Source: Eleusine coracana subsp. coracana
Taxonomy: Eukaryota; Streptophyta; Magnoliopsida; Poales; Poaceae
NCBI GenBank assembly: GCA_032690845.1
Contig: CM064426.1
Location: 75,380,403 to 75,444,402, forward strand
Length of the DNA stretch: 64,000 nt
Direction: 5' to 3'
This document shows, in pieces, positions 35,813 through 49,494 of this stretch. Positions within the stretch are counted from its first letter, which is position 1; every line of letters starts with the position of its first letter. The translations under genes were made by a program, and so were the position numbers. Under the pieces are notes generated by a model, which was given only the letters and a program-made list of their open reading frames with translations, had not been told where the DNA came from and made no database searches.

Positions 35813-36550
35813 TCGTTGGCAACTGATTCAAAAGTACCCACAAGGATGGTGCCTATGCTATGTGCCTTTCCTTGGTCGTACTAGTAGCATCACATGAAGA
35901 GGCATGGCCTCTCGTGCTAGTTGTTCTATCGAAAATAGTCAAAAGCAATATGAAGATATTCGTAGTCAACGAACCAAGATCAGTAAGATCGTTTGAAGCG
36001 CCATCTCTAGTAGAGGCTTAACAGTCAACACATGGTAAACAATATATAGTCTCGTGGATACGTCAATACATACTCTAGTTTGGACGGAGAGATTGACCTC
36101 TGCGGCGCACTCCTCCAGGCCCCTATTAAGCCATATATGCTGCATCCTGCCATACATTTTTCTGGACCTTTGAGTCATGGACTTAAGTGCCCGATTTTGT
36201 CCACTTCTATATATCTTTGCTGGTTGATTGTTGGTCTTAAAAATTAGGGTTTGTTAAGCTTGATTGTTGTTCCCTTCTCCCTAGGGAAGACTTTGGCAGA
36301 AGCCATCCAGAACCATAAAGTATATCTGCGCATTCCTGGCGTACGTGCAGCATGTTCCGATCACATGAAGACTTTGAAAATAATGCATGCCGTCAAGTGA
36401 GAGTGTGCCAGCAGATCACCGCGTATTCTTTTTGTCCGCGAGGAGCGCGTGCGCTGCGCGAGGTCGCAGCCTCGCAGGGGTTGTGGGAAGTCGTTCGTGC
36501 TCAATCTCATGCATGCATTATGTTATGTGTTTTTTAACATATTTCCTTGT
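35813..36550. other. Intergenic stretch
   Basis: About 740 bp between a CACTA remnant and an MITE. Short frames have no recognisable content. Confidence 0.5.
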
Positions 36551-36710
36551 TTTCAGCTGATTGAAAGTTTTCAATTAATAGTTTGTTTCTTTGAGTTTTG
36601 ATTTTTCTTTTGTAGGATTATTTGTATAATAATTATAAATTATTAGATCTAAATCTAATGACTTAAAGAAGTGACTGAAAGTTACTCCAAACTTTCAGCC
36701 AGCTGAAAAT
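36551..36710. mobile_element. Small MITE, copy 2
   Basis: Same family as 34641-34800. It is bounded by TTTCAGCTGATTGAAAG and ACTTTCAGCCAGCTGAAAA. Similarity to copy 1 continues into TTAGCAAGTC at the right edge, so the true boundary may be a few bases further out. Confidence 0.75.
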
Positions 36711-39459
36711 TAGCAAGTCACTTTTTCTAATCAAAGGTTTACCCTGTTTTATTCGCGTGAATAAAACGAGTTCACAAATTCAGCTCCCAACTGCACTCCA
36801 GCCGCCATTTGTGCTACAACATTCAAACATCATCTAGCTGTCATCGTGTAAACCGAATGGATATACGGAGAAAATGAGATTTAAGGTGTATTTTTTATTT
36901 TTATCTATTTATTAATAAAAGAAGATGACCCTCCTATCACGATGTCTAGAAAAAAAAGAGAAATATGCTATAAATTCTAAGAAAAAAGCAAAAGATCTAA
37001 CCATTAATTCTATCTCGGAGCAATCTCCAACCGTTGATCAGGAACCTCAGGTCAGCTGGTTTCTCTGCAACAGACAAAACCTTACCGTATACATCAGGCT
37101 AACCCTGTAGTGCCGCAACAGATAAAGCCTCTCCATGATTCAACCGCTAGCAGATATTCATGGCGCCAGCGCATGCCCAGAAAATCACATGCAAAGCAAT
37201 GGAGTTCTCTAGCATTCTACGTTTTTCCTCGCTGCTCACTGCTTGCTGTGGGGACTCTAATTTTCTCTGCCCAGTTGTATGGCCTTCACCAGCCAGCGAT
37301 GACATGGAGGCACGAACAGATCTGGAGCGCGACTACCCACCAGGGCGATTGAAACAAAATTCTATGGATTTGTTTGTGCAGTTGAGTATGAAAACAATTC
37401 CTGTGGCAAGAAGCCGCTGAAGAGGACCAAGCCAATGTGTACGTGGAGTGCTTGCCATCGGTATCCGATCTCATGGACTTGATGCCTCATGCTCATGGTG
37501 TTGTGTGTTGATGCATGTCCTCTAGAATACTGAATTGGTTGTGTTGCACGTATGGTTGGGCACCGAATGCAACAGAGAAACATAAGCAGACAAATATGGA
37601 GTCTTGGCATGGTTTCATCATCTTGTCAGCGTTGTAGGTACCATGCTGATACTGGTCAAGAACATCAAGGATAGGTATAGCTGTACAGGTGACAGCCATA
37701 AGAGGGCTGAGATACTTTTGACCTCATAATTCATAGATTCAACAAGACATTATCGAGCAAATTTTTATTTGCATGACACATGCTTTACTCAAACTTTATT
37801 AGTCAATATAAATATGCTTTTCAGGAGCTACTTTGCTAACCACTGCAGTTTTTCTGTAAGCAATCGTCACCAATTAAAATGTAGTCTGCTAGGATAAATT
37901 TTAGGCCTCCAGGTTACCTCTTACTACAATAATGGTATGTTTTAGTCTAAGCATTATGATGAGTTTTGATTGACATGGTGCATATATTTTGGGCCTCCAG
38001 TTAACATGTATGTTCAGTTTTGATATAAATTAGTCAATTTTCATTACAAAGGGTAGATTTGTCAATTAAAATATACTTTGGTACTCTTGAGTTTTTTTTT
38101 TGTTATAGACTATATAGTTTTTTTAATATTATTATGTACAAGTAGAATACTCATTGATAAAGTATTTCATAGTTTTATGTATCCCTTTTGTGACAGTTAT
38201 ATTTAAACTTAAATTGCAGAATCAAAATATCACATTTTCATTTTTTTTCTTTAGGAAGCATGTGAACTTAAAATAAGATAACGAAGGAAAGTGAGTAGCA
38301 CATTTGAAATTCTCATATAGTTAGTCTTCAATAGTTTGAATATAAAGACAAGTTGCACATTGTATGTATTCGAAACACAAAGATCTATACAAAACCCTTT
38401 TAAGCCATATAACAATCATCATTGTATAGTAATGTAGGAAAGTAAATTATTTTCTTTGCTTTGTATAGGATATTGTCAGAAAGTCAACATCTGAAAATAT
38501 TACAAGTGGCTTCTTTAGTAATTAATTTATGTTCTGAATTTTCTTCTAAGAACTAGCGAGTTACTCTCTAAAAGAACAAGGATAAAAGACTTTGTACTTT
38601 CTCTTAAGAATTTTTATCAGTGCATTGTCTCATCTTTGTGTTCTTGAGTTGTCATCCATTATACCAATACATGCATGTATGAACTATATCTTGTAACTGG
38701 AATCCACGAAAGCAATAAGAATATATTGTTAAATATAACTTTTCATACCCCAACATTTTTTGTAACAACCAAGGTTTCATCCAAATGTTGTCATGTCCCA
38801 TATGTCAATTATAAGGATATAAAGTCTCATACTAGCTGAAAAGTGGATTCATATAAATTGACCAGGTCAGTACATTTTCACTACACTTTTGAAGTAGACT
38901 CGCCTATTAAAGGTTTCTGAACATGCCTGACTAAAATAGAAGACATAAATACATTATCCATTTGTTATTTATATTTTAAAATGATGATACAAGTAGTCAC
39001 CATGTCAACATAAAAGGCTACAGAGTATCGTATTAATTGGACAAAAAAACAAATAAATATGCATTGTTTTCTTTTGTGGTTGTATATCATATTATAATGT
39101 TATCACTACCATAGCTCAACTGACATTAACAACTACTATTTTGATTGGATTAAATGGTTACGCTCTACAATCAGATAAGAGGACATGAAATCTGTTAATA
39201 ATCTATTTGGCATGTAACTTAAAATTTTAAAATTTTTATATGGAACATGGCTTTTGCAAAAGTATGAGCCAAAATCCACATGATGTTCAAATATGATAAA
39301 TTATCTATACTAAGGGGTCAAAAGTGCTGAAATCAAGTGGAAAGATGCTAAAGACTTCCACGGCTTATTTGTATACATTCTACGACAGCTCAAAATACAA
39401 ATAAGGGCATCTAGCCCATGCAACTGCATGGACAATTTGATTAGTTTATATTAAATACT
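36711..39459. other. Long AT-rich intergenic stretch
   Basis: About 2.7 kb. A 22-bp palindrome (GTTTTATTC-GCGT-GAATAAAAC) lies at about 36747-36768. No gene, RNA or bounded repeat is supported; short open frames at 36925-37700 show no known domain. Confidence 0.5.
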
Positions 39460-39817
39460 AGTGACGGGATGCTAAAATCCGCCATTTTAGAACGACACCA
39501 CCACTACTCTATCAGTTTTCATAAAATTGTCACTGTTTTTTCAGTGACGGGTTTTCAGAACTCTCCGTCGTTGCTGTAATAGTAACAGGTTTTCAAAATC
39601 CCTATCAAATTCTCAGTGAAGGGTTTTCAAATCCTATCACTAGTTCACAAGCATTAGTGACGGCTTTTTAGTGTCCGTTACAAGCATTAGTGCTGGATTA
39701 TTAAGTTCTCCATCACTATTAATTTAGTGATGGGTGCCAAAAATTAGTGATGTGTGTTTATTTTTCCTCACTAATACAAAAGAAAATATGTCACTAATAA
39801 CCTTTCCTGTGGTAGTG
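39460..39817. mobile_element. CACTA-type element remnant
   Basis: The right end on the reverse strand is CACTACCACAGGAAAGG. Many short units of the TAGTGACGGGTTTTC / TTAGTGACGG type run in both orientations across 39460-39790, the pattern of CACTA subterminal repeats. The left terminus is not identified. Confidence 0.6.
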
Positions 39818-42390
39818 TATTACAAAATGAAGAGCGTAATGGCGAACCCACGTTCAGCCGTTGGTGTCAGCTGACACCAACGGATTTTTAAAAATTACAT
39901 TGAAAACACTGTTTAAACTATGTTTATACACTTAATGACCCCGGTAAAAAAAGCTATTGACACCGGCGGTCAGCGATCCTGGCTTCGCCTAAAAAGGCAG
40001 TTTCTCTCTCGCTTGCTCTAACACCTCCTCTGCCTCAGTGGCACCATAACTGCTCCCTCTTCCCGGACCCGCCACTTCTGGACCGTTCCAGCTGATGCCG
40101 ATGCCATACTATTTCAGCCCAGCATCGAAAAAAATAATTCTGGACACATCAACCTTCCATTTTCCTTAGGTTTCTTGCCGATTCTTCTATCAGGTCATGC
40201 CGTCTCTCTTCCATTTCTTTTCCTGAAAAACTTCATTATGTTATGTTGTTAGCTACGGACTAAGGTCATTTCCATTCTTAGTGTGGAGGCTGATGATCAT
40301 ATCCAATATATTTCTTTAATTAGTATGTATTGGAGAATTGACCTTAGCATCACAAGCTAGATCAAGGGGATGTATGGCCTGGCAAACAAGGAGGGTAACG
40401 ACCTTTTGTGTATGTGTCATGTGAAATGTTCAGAAGAAGGACAAAAGAAATATAAATATTCACTGTTGTCTTAAAAAATTACCCAAAATTTCCTTGTAAA
40501 ATGTTACAAATATTCACTGTCGTCAATATTTGAAAACAAATGTTCACACTGCATGCATGTAAGATATCAAAGTTATAATCTAATAGACTGAAAAAACGGT
40601 GACATGTTCTTAAGCACATACTCCAGGCAAGTAATGATTTATATTAGCTGCACTAGCAGCCATCAACGATTTATATATATGCTAGTGTGTCAAGAAATTA
40701 ATCTGTAGTCATTTGAAAAGGGTCAGATGGGTGGGCAAGTGTGTTATAGTGAGTTGTTAATGTCTGTCGTTGCTGAAAAAAATGTTATCTTTTCGACCTT
40801 AGCACATCTCTTATTCGTTGATTCATTTGTCACATAATGTGAAATGGAAATGTTGAATCTAGCAGAGAGATCATGCTATATATAATAGCATGGATTTGAT
40901 TTCAAATCAAAGAAAAAAAAGTCTCCAGAGAAACTACTATATACGATCCAGGATCACTTATTATATTTGTCTAGGGAATGCGCTTATGCGCGTGACATAC
41001 GTCTAGAGCTGACACCATAATTATATTGATGTCACATAATAATCCCATCTTTCACAACGAATCATTCATTTGAAAATTCAGATAAAAGATCCCACGTCAC
41101 ATTTTAGCATCATTTGGCTGTGCCACCCAACAAATGGCAACTTCATGAAAGAACTTGTGTTACTTGAACATGGGAATAATGTTAACTATTATTGGCGTGG
41201 AAACACTTGTTCTGACCTCTAGATATTAAACCAACAAAAGGAAGATTCCAAATAGGGAAAACATTACTCAACTGAAGTCAACCAGTGAAATATTAATGTG
41301 CCATATGTGGACTTAACATGTAATAATCATATTATAAAAATAAACGACATGACAATTCTAGATGATGTGCACATTATTCCAATCTATCTCTTCTTGGGAA
41401 GTTGACTTATTGATTGACACAAGGACTGGGGTGTAGCTCGCGATACACGCAGCAGAAAAAAATATCCCACAACTTTTGAGTTAAGAATATTGGTAAACAT
41501 TCCTACTCCCTCAGCTTTGTATATAATAGATATATCAATTGAATCTTGTTTTCTTTTGTGGGTAAAACATAGAGGAGTAGATTAGTTGAACCATTTGATG
41601 TGGTAAATATATTGTTCAAGAGGCCAAATAGAGAAACTGAATTGTTTGAGTGTGTAAAATTAAATATACCTTTTTGTTATTGCCTTTTATTTATAAATGT
41701 AGTACAAAAATAACTCTATTAGTTGCACGAAAATCAAATAACTGTAATTACACCAGACTAACACGGGAGACCTTAACAGACCCTGTCCACACCGTTGCAT
41801 TTTGTATTGCTGGAAGAATTGTGTTAAAAAAACCATCTATTTCACCGTGGAAATAAATAATCAAGAAGAAGTGTCCCTAAATTCTATGTACTTTGCTAAA
41901 ACACTGTTACTTATTATTTTACATGAAAACGCATTATTAAACACAAGCACATTCTTATGCAACTTGTTGTCACACACCTCGTCGTGTAGTGTGGGCGTAA
42001 CTTTCAGTTTTGTCGGGTTCTGAAAAAAACTAAGGAATACTAATTGGGCTAGAGGAACGCCATCAAGTAGGGTGTGTAGGATTGTCCTAGTATCGACAAG
42101 CCATCTAGTATGTCTTCAATTGTCATCTAGACGAACAAAGAACAATAAAGTATGATTTAGATGAAGTTTGAGATAGAAAGAATTAAACATAAAGATAAAA
42201 TTATTTTTATCAATTGGGGTGAAGCTAGGGTAACAGAAAGAATATCGGTTTTTGAAGGTATGAATACTTTTACTGGGAATTTGACATGATCCCAGACGGT
42301 CCACCAAGCAGGTTATTTGAAACATTGATTTGGGCCAGTCCATCCAGCGATTAGGCCTGGGTGGGCTATTGTTGGGCTAGTGAGCCTGAG
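39818..42390. other. Intergenic stretch
   Basis: About 2.6 kb. Nothing with a recognisable domain, RNA structure or bounded repeat was found. Confidence 0.45.
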
Positions 42391-42394
42391 CTTC

Positions 42395-43178
42395 ACATTG
42401 TGGTCCATACGGCTGCTGATGACAAAGGAGACACATGGGAAAATATTTGGTGTAATAACCTTCTTTCATGCAATATGTGCAAAAATAGCATGCAGCCATA
42501 CACGAATCGACTTATTCGCCTTTTTTGGAACCCCCTCCTGCAAATGTCTTACTGAAATCCCCTCCTCTCGCTACCTGTACTCTGATCCAAAGCTCGCCAG
42601 ACCTCGTGTAGGCCGTCCGCCGCCGATGGTCGTGAGCAACAAACCACAAATTCTGCCTAAGCCTCAACACCAGCTGATGTGATTAAGGAAAGATCGCCCG
42701 CCGCATCCATGGGGAGTGTAGACTTGACAAATCCAAATATACAATGCAGATTAGTTGCTGTTTGTTTTATATAGAGCACGGTCAATATATAATGAAACCA
42801 CCATATATAGCAGCTCCCGGTTGCAGATCGTTTTTCCTGAACTTCGCAACATAGCTTGATCGCACATACGCAGTGCCAACCCCATCATCTAGACAGGAAG
42901 GTTGTGCACGGAAGACGATGTGTGTCTGGGAGAATTGGGGATCGGGGAATGAAGGAGATGAGCAGAAAGGGTTTCCAGAAAAGAGACATTTATGTGAGTT
43001 TTTTTTAGAAAAAAAGTGATTACGTTGATTGGGGATCTGGTGAACAAATCTTGGATTGTTGGATGCAAATATGATGGCTGTATGTCTGTTTTGCATAGAT
43101 TGCATAAAATGAGGCTATTGCACCAAATATTTCCCCGACATACATAGACTGATAGACCACACGAGGCACATAAAAACA
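42395..43178. repeat. Long imperfect inverted repeat
   Basis: The left arm from about 42400 (GGAAAATATTTGGTGTAATA, then ATGCAATATGTGCAAAAATA) is mirrored on the reverse strand in the right arm near 43135 (GGGAAATATTTGGTGCAATA, then ATGCAATCTATGCAAAACAG). Similarity continues inward for more than 100 bp to a TTTTCTGGAAACCC block. Translations of the arms are similar to each other (ENIWCNNLL and GNIWCNSLI). It is either a long-TIR element or an inverted duplication; no target duplication was found. Confidence 0.65.
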
Positions 43179-45631
43179 CACGGCACCACCGCAGGAGGGT
43201 GTGCGCTTGTGTAAATGACTATTGTCCGACTTAATGTAAGGCTATCAAAGAGCAGCGCTAATCACGGTGACTAATTCTTGCAGCACACTGGGCAAGCTTA
43301 ACACAACAAGTATGAAAGCTGGCCGACTTTTTCACACAACCCAAACGGAGTTTCCCGTTCGTACAAACTGTATGGACAGACCAGTGCAGGTCAGTATCGA
43401 GCATTTCTTGCCGTGGGCCTAACAACGTTGACGATGCTGGCTTCAAGGGGCCAAGGACAGGTAGCCAGCCAAACAGGTCAATAAATCTGAACCCTGACGG
43501 TCCTCTGGGATGCCCAGCCACCGTTCGTTGCCATTGCCGACAGACCAGAGCTCTATCGGCTCCCTTGTCCCTCCTTGTATGTATCCAAACAAGAAAAGTT
43601 ATTGGCAAAAAGTGTTAAACATGGATTGATAACACGCGACAGGGTGCAACTCCACTGTCTAGCAGCACGTAGTGTAATATACCAACTTGATCCAATCTGC
43701 CCATGGACCTACCTAACATGTCAGAATATATTCCTAACTCGGGAGAGGATCAAGAACGGCAGGTATGGCTGGAAGGAAGTCAGCATCCGGCATCAACAAC
43801 TTTAGGTGGCATAGTACCAAGCTTACCAAACAATTCGTTACGAGTGCATCAACGGAATTGTTGTTCTTGCACCAGGTACTTGCATCACCAGCCTACAGTA
43901 ATGCTGCAAAGACACAGATCAGGCTCACTGATTAGATATTCGTATGGTGTGGGTCACGTGATTACAAAGAGATGAGTGCGTGTTAGCATGGTCCCAAATC
44001 GCATCAAACGTAACGTAACGCACTTTCTTAAACCTGTCCCTGTTAGCTTTGCCTCCATTTCAGGTTCTGGTGAAACAAATCCTGTCCTCGTGAGGTGGCC
44101 CTTTGAGGCCTTTGACTATATAGCAAGAAGACGAGCTCAATCAAGGTCGCTGGGCGGCTGGCAGCGTCACGTTTTCCGGGGCAGAGAGTTGGCGTTGCAC
44201 GCGATTCTACGTACCCTTTTTGTTTGGTTTCCTTCAAACCATCCGCCGCTCTTGCCTATCCAGCAGGTCAAAGCGGCCAAACTACTGAGAGCCAAGGATA
44301 TCAGATATTGCCCCTTTCTATGAAGAATATCTTGTGAAATTATTATTATATGATTCTGACTTTCAGGTATAACCTCTTTAGTCTTAAAGCAACCTGATCT
44401 TATTAGGGCAGCTCCATCAGTTACTACCTATAATACAAAGTAAATAAGCTCAAAAGATATGTATAAATGAACTAACTTTAACACCCTGCCCAAAGCAAAT
44501 ATGGACCCACATGCAAAAATTTTATTAATCCACCAACAGCACTGCAGCAGCACGGGCAACAGCGGAGGAGGGCAAGCCCGGTCCACAATACGCGTCCAGT
44601 AGCGATGAGTTGATCGCTACCTAGCGTTTGCCTTAGATATACATCAGCGTTCCTTCAGTAGCTATCTCCCTTCTCTTTCTTAGTTTTTTATTCTTTACAC
44701 CTGACAAAATACTACAAACGGTAGCTATAGTGAACCATTGTGGACTTTCTTATTCTATACAATACTAGTAATTATCTGAAGGGGATGGCTAAAAAGCCTA
44801 TACCTTTTTTGCTATTGTTTTTACCCTATGAAGCATATTAATATCTCGTACTAGGACAAGTAATGGTAACTGTCTGCCAATTTGTAGCTTTCTGTTTCTT
44901 CATCAGTTACATCGAGGTCTCTGAAGGTGAAGTAGGATAACAAACTAAACAAGTTGAAACCTCTCTTGCATACTCACATCTCAACATGAAGATAATCCTA
45001 GCTACGAGTTCCACTTCGACCTAGTGCTGTCATAAACAGAGCTTCTCAATACGTACACACATCGGTATACATGTCTTTGTTTCCCTCCATAAACTTTAGA
45101 GCTCAGACATATCAAGCACACCATGTTTTGACAAGTGAGAGGTAACTATCAATTTTCCTTCACCTATGAAGGCTCTGTTTGAGGAGCTCCTCCTTGTTCT
45201 GTTTAAAAGATAGAAGCTCCCTCAAACAGACTTTGTTTCTTTAAGCAAATAAAAGCTTTATAAGTTCTAGTTTATACTACAGTAGAGATGCTTCTCCTTC
45301 GAAGGTTTTGTTTGAGTTAGCTCCTTGTTGTGTCATGGACCTATATGACACCTAAAACAAGTTTGAGAATTGGCAAGAATGGCTTCACCTAGTTCACGGA
45401 TCTGGATGACAACGAGAACAAATTTGAGAATCAGTCATGTATTTTACTCTTAGTCATGATAACATTAGATATGATTCAGATGAACCAAACATGCCTTTGG
45501 TGTATAATGTACTAGACTGTTTCGGGAACTTCAACCATACGGTGAGACTTCCCATAGATTTACTCGAAATATATATGGGCAAAAGCAATGCCTATAATAA
45601 ATAAACAAAATATGCCATTCTATAATTCGTA
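43179..45631. other. Intergenic stretch with a small hairpin
   Basis: About 2.4 kb without a supported gene. At 45170-45235, CTGTTTGAGGAGCT and AGCTCCCTCAAACAG form a hairpin that may be a small MITE end pair. The segment 44090-44280 is GC-richer with a CTATATAG motif, but no coherent gene follows it. Confidence 0.45.
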
Positions 45632-46173
45632 TTGACAATATTAATTAACTTCTCACAGGGCGAAGCATGGGATGCCAATATTAACTTTCCTCCGATATGG
45701 GAGCCCACGCAGCAGTACGGACTAAGAGTAAATCAGGTGAAGCCCATGACTGGACACGTCGACGCCTGGCGCTGTCATCGCGGAGCGAATCTACGTGCAC
45801 GCTCCCGACACTGACGCGTGGTCCATAGCCACCTCACGAGCACCTAGTGACGCGATTAACATCTGACCTGGCTCCTCGCGTGGCACGGCATCAGGATCTT
45901 TTGCAGTCATTGACATGCGGGTCCCACCGCCGCCATAAACAGGTAGGCACAGTAGCGCCGCTCGGGGCGAATGTGTGGGGACTGCCTCCTTCCGAGGCAA
46001 CAGTCAATGACGTCGTGGGTCCACGAAGACGGCGGCGAGAGCGGGTGCGTCCGCAACTAATCCAAAGAAGACGGCGAGGATGCGACCACCACCCCGGTGA
46101 CTTTGACCCCTCGTCCGTCGGTGAGGTCTGCCGCCGAGGGACCAACCAAACAGCCCGCGCGGCCGCGTCGCCG
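45632..46173. other. Upstream region of the NDL gene
   Basis: GC content rises towards the gene. ACGTG-type motifs occur (GGACACGTCG near 45754 and CTACGTGCAC near 45791). Overlapping open frames on both strands here follow base composition and are not gene-like. Confidence 0.5.
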
Positions 46174-46180
46174 TATAAAG
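46174..46180 (+). promoter_or_regulatory. TATA box of the NDL gene
   Basis: TATAAAG in a strongly GC-rich context lies 47-53 bp before the ATG at 46227. This predicts a short leader of about 20 nt. Confidence 0.6.
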
Positions 46181-46226
46181 GTCGCGCGCCCCCGCGTTCG
46201 GAGGGAGGCGGGAGCGGGAGACTGCA

Positions 46227-48926
46227 ATGGGGGAGTCGAGCGGGTCCGGGTCGGGTTCGGTGTCGGTGGACGTCGAGCGGATATCCTTCGGCGGCCAGGT
46301 CCGGGAAGAACAACCCTGTAGCTTTCCTGCTTCCTTTTCTTTTTTAATTAAAAGATATGAATTTCGTTGTTTCACTAAAAGTTCTAGTCTTTTTTTTTTG
46401 CTTGTTATTAGTTCTTGAATTTGGCACTCCGTAGGGCGGTTCGCCGTTCCAATTGTTTCGTGATCTTTAGCCCCTCTGATTTTAATCCGCCCAGAGGTTT
46501 GCTAGCCGGCGTTTGGTCTATTCCTCTGTCGCTTGTTGGAGTCCTTCCTGCTTCGAACTGTTTGATTTTGTGGAATGCAAGTCACAGAGGGCTTTGTTTG
46601 TTGCATTACCGAATACTCCTCTGTTTCAAAACACTTAAAATTTTTTATCGGTTTTACCTAAAGTTTCACTATTTCCTTAGCTTAGCTGTCAGCCTAGTCA
46701 TCTCGTGGTTGTAGTCCTATGTCGATTTCAGAGTAAAAAAAAAAAGAATTACCTTTTGAATTCCATTAGTCATCATCAGAATTTGTTTCATCATGCTTAG
46801 GCATATGACACTAAATGACATAGAGGACAAGTATGTTTTTTGAGGTAAAAGAGGACAAGTATGTTGTCAGAATAAAAAGCTTCTTATTGCAAGTGGTAGC
46901 TGTACTTGTTCATATTCTTATTAAGTTGTGGAAGTTAACGCAATTAGCCAGTCACATATTGTTCCACTTTAACGTTGCTTTTGTTTGGCGTGGTCAGTGT
47001 TGACTGTTTCTCTCCAAAAAAAGAAAAAAAGAAGTTCGCTCATGGCTGGTCTGGTTGCTGAAAGATCTGCCTTTTTTTTTTCATCAGGAACATCTAGTAA
47101 CGACGAGACGTGGTTCCGTAAGTGTTGCTGTGTATGGAGACGAGGACAAGCCTGCACTTGTTACATACCCTGATGTAGGGTTGAACTGTAAGTGTTTTAC
47201 CATTTGTTTCAGAGCTTATTACCGAGGGCTATTGTGAGATAATTCTGTGATCTCCGACGATGCTGTCGACTTATTGGGCCTATTGATGCTTGTTTGGCAG
47301 ACATGTCCTGTTTCCAGGGATTACTCTTTTGCCAGGAAGCTGCGTCCCTACTGCTCCACAATTTCTGCATCTACCACATCACTCCTTCAGGGCACGAGGT
47401 CAGTAATGCTTTGGTTTGCTCTGCCACATGATTTGTGTTGGCTTGTGTTTGTTTGCATCCCTATATGATTTTAATCGTGGAATTTGTTAAGTATCTTACA
47501 GTTGGGAGCGGCTCCTATCCTGTCTGATGCTCCGGTACCATCTGTTGATGATCTTGCCGATCAGGTCGCAGAGGTGCTTGATTTTTTCGGGTATTGTATC
47601 TTGTTGTCAGTCTCATTACATGATCATTCTTCACTGAACAATCACAGGTGTCTGATTTTTTACGTGTCGTTTCTTTATTTTTTCAGTTTAGGATCTGTGA
47701 TGTGCTTGGGTGTTACAGCTGGTGCCTATGTTCTCACTCTCTTTGCGGTATGTGTTTCCATGAGATTGTGGTATCAGAAAATCTCTTTCTTGAACTTTCG
47801 CTAATAAGTTTCCATATACCTTCTAATAGACAAAATATCGGGAGAGAGTAGCAGGGCTTATGCTGGTTTCGCCTATGTGCAGGACTCCATCGTGGAGTGA
47901 ATGGCTTTATAATAAGGTACCTTCATATTTTAGTAACAAGTTACCACTTTATCCCCTGCTAAGTACGCCAATGAATTAACAATGAAAGCATATAACAGAT
48001 ATTGTTAAATATGCTTTATTACTATGGTACTCGAGGCCTGGTCAAAGAAACCTTGCTTCAGAGGTACTTCAGCAAGGTATATTCAGATTCTCTATTGTAA
48101 GATTGTCTTTTGTAATGCACTTGCCATGGTTCTTATTCAGTGTGTCTTATTGATATAATTTCTGCAGAAAGTGCGTGGGGATGCTCAATATCCTGTATCT
48201 GGCATGGTCCAAGCCTGTAGAAGTGTCAGTCTCTTAATTTTGTCTAATCTTTTGTCTTAGCTGTATACAAAAAGGAAATGCTGGCAGGTATAACACATTC
48301 TGTAGTTAATAAATCGTAAACTCAATATTTTGTGCAGTTACTTGAGGAAAAGCAGGGCCAAAATATTGGACGGTTTCTTGATGCAATAAACGAGTATGTA
48401 TCAGCTCTTCCTTGTTGTTACTTAATATATTACTTCATCTATGAAATCTGGGTGCTCATATGGACTTCCCTTCTACTAGGAGGCATGACTTAACAGACTC
48501 ATTGAGGAAGCTGCAATGCCGCACATTAATTTTTGTGGGAGAGAACTCAGAATTCCATGAGGATGCCATCCATATGACCACAAAGCTGGATCGGAGGTAT
48601 TGTGCACTCGTTGAGGTAATATATGGATTCATGTGTTGCAAATTCATGTTAGAAGGGTATCTAGAATGCAAGCGGTTACATAGATTACTTTGATGTAACC
48701 GCAGGTGCAGGATTGTGGCTCCCTTGTAACTGAGGAGCAGCCCTACGCAATGTTGATGCCGATGGAGTACTTCCTCATGGGGTATGGACTATACAGACCA
48801 TATCAGCTTAGCAGCAGCCCTCGAAGTCCACTAAGCCCATGTTGTATCTCACCGGAGCTGTTATCGCCTGAGAGTATGGGCTTGAAGCTTAAGCCGATAA
48901 AGACTCGGATAGCTACTGATTTCTAG
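46227..48926 (+). CDS. NDL: NDR family protein, N-MYC downregulated-like (11 exons, 351 aa)
   Basis: Exons: 46227-46298, 47088-47187, 47301-47398, 47502-47590, 47687-47747, 47830-47916, 47999-48076, 48168-48224, 48338-48393, 48480-48615, 48705-48926. All junctions are GT-AG and sum to 352 codons. The product has an NDR alpha/beta-hydrolase fold: GSVSVAVYGDEDKPALVTYP, HNFCIYHITPSGHE, LADQVAEVL, GVTAGAYVLTLFA at the nucleophile-elbow position (no catalytic Ser), RTLIFVGENSEFHEDA, and a C-terminal SPRSPLSPCCISPELLSPES tail. Arabidopsis NDL proteins bind the G-protein beta-gamma dimer and affect auxin transport; that role is carried over by family. Length matches plant NDL proteins (about 345-350 aa). 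The gene converges with the ABCC gene, stop codons about 570 bp apart. Confidence 0.96.
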
Positions 48927-49494
48927 CACAAACAGTCTCAGGAGTAGGAATGGAATGGACTATGTACTAACATCCCAAAAACTAAAGATAGCCACAAGCT
49001 GGTCACTCTAGACACTTGATTAGCGATGGTCACTTCTTGCTTTTATACCTTGGCCAACAGCCATCTTTGTTGAGCATGACCAATATAATATAGATTGTAG
49101 ACAGAAAAGGGATCCCTGCAGTGGAGGTAACAAATATGTTTCTTTGTTCAATTTGTTTGTGTAGTCAGCTGTCAGCTCAAATGTACATCTCAAAATAGTT
49201 TACCGAAATAATAAGTCCCCAGGGTTTTAGATATTGAACTTTCATACCAACAATATTGTATCATGTGTTGCTGCGCTTCATGTGCTGTCGGATGGGAATG
49301 GACTTGCTTTCACACCCTTATTTTGATTTACTATTCACACACAATGCACAGTTATGTATATCATTATTCCATCAGTATCTGGATGATGACCTGAATAATT
49401 CGGCAGTTTATTTTTTGGGCAAAGAACTGAACAGTGCTACTATCAGCTAGCAAGAATAACTTCTGTCCACAATGTTTCGGTTTTATTTGCAACC
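48927..49494. other. Convergent spacer between NDL and ABCC
   Basis: It contains the two 3' UTRs. An AATATAAT-type signal near 49082 suits the NDL transcript. No other gene is supported. Confidence 0.5.

Noticed and set aside
45847..46375. Open frames on both strands upstream of the NDL start
   Set aside because: GC-rich promoter and leader sequence with no recognisable product. They overlap the TATA box and run into intron 1.
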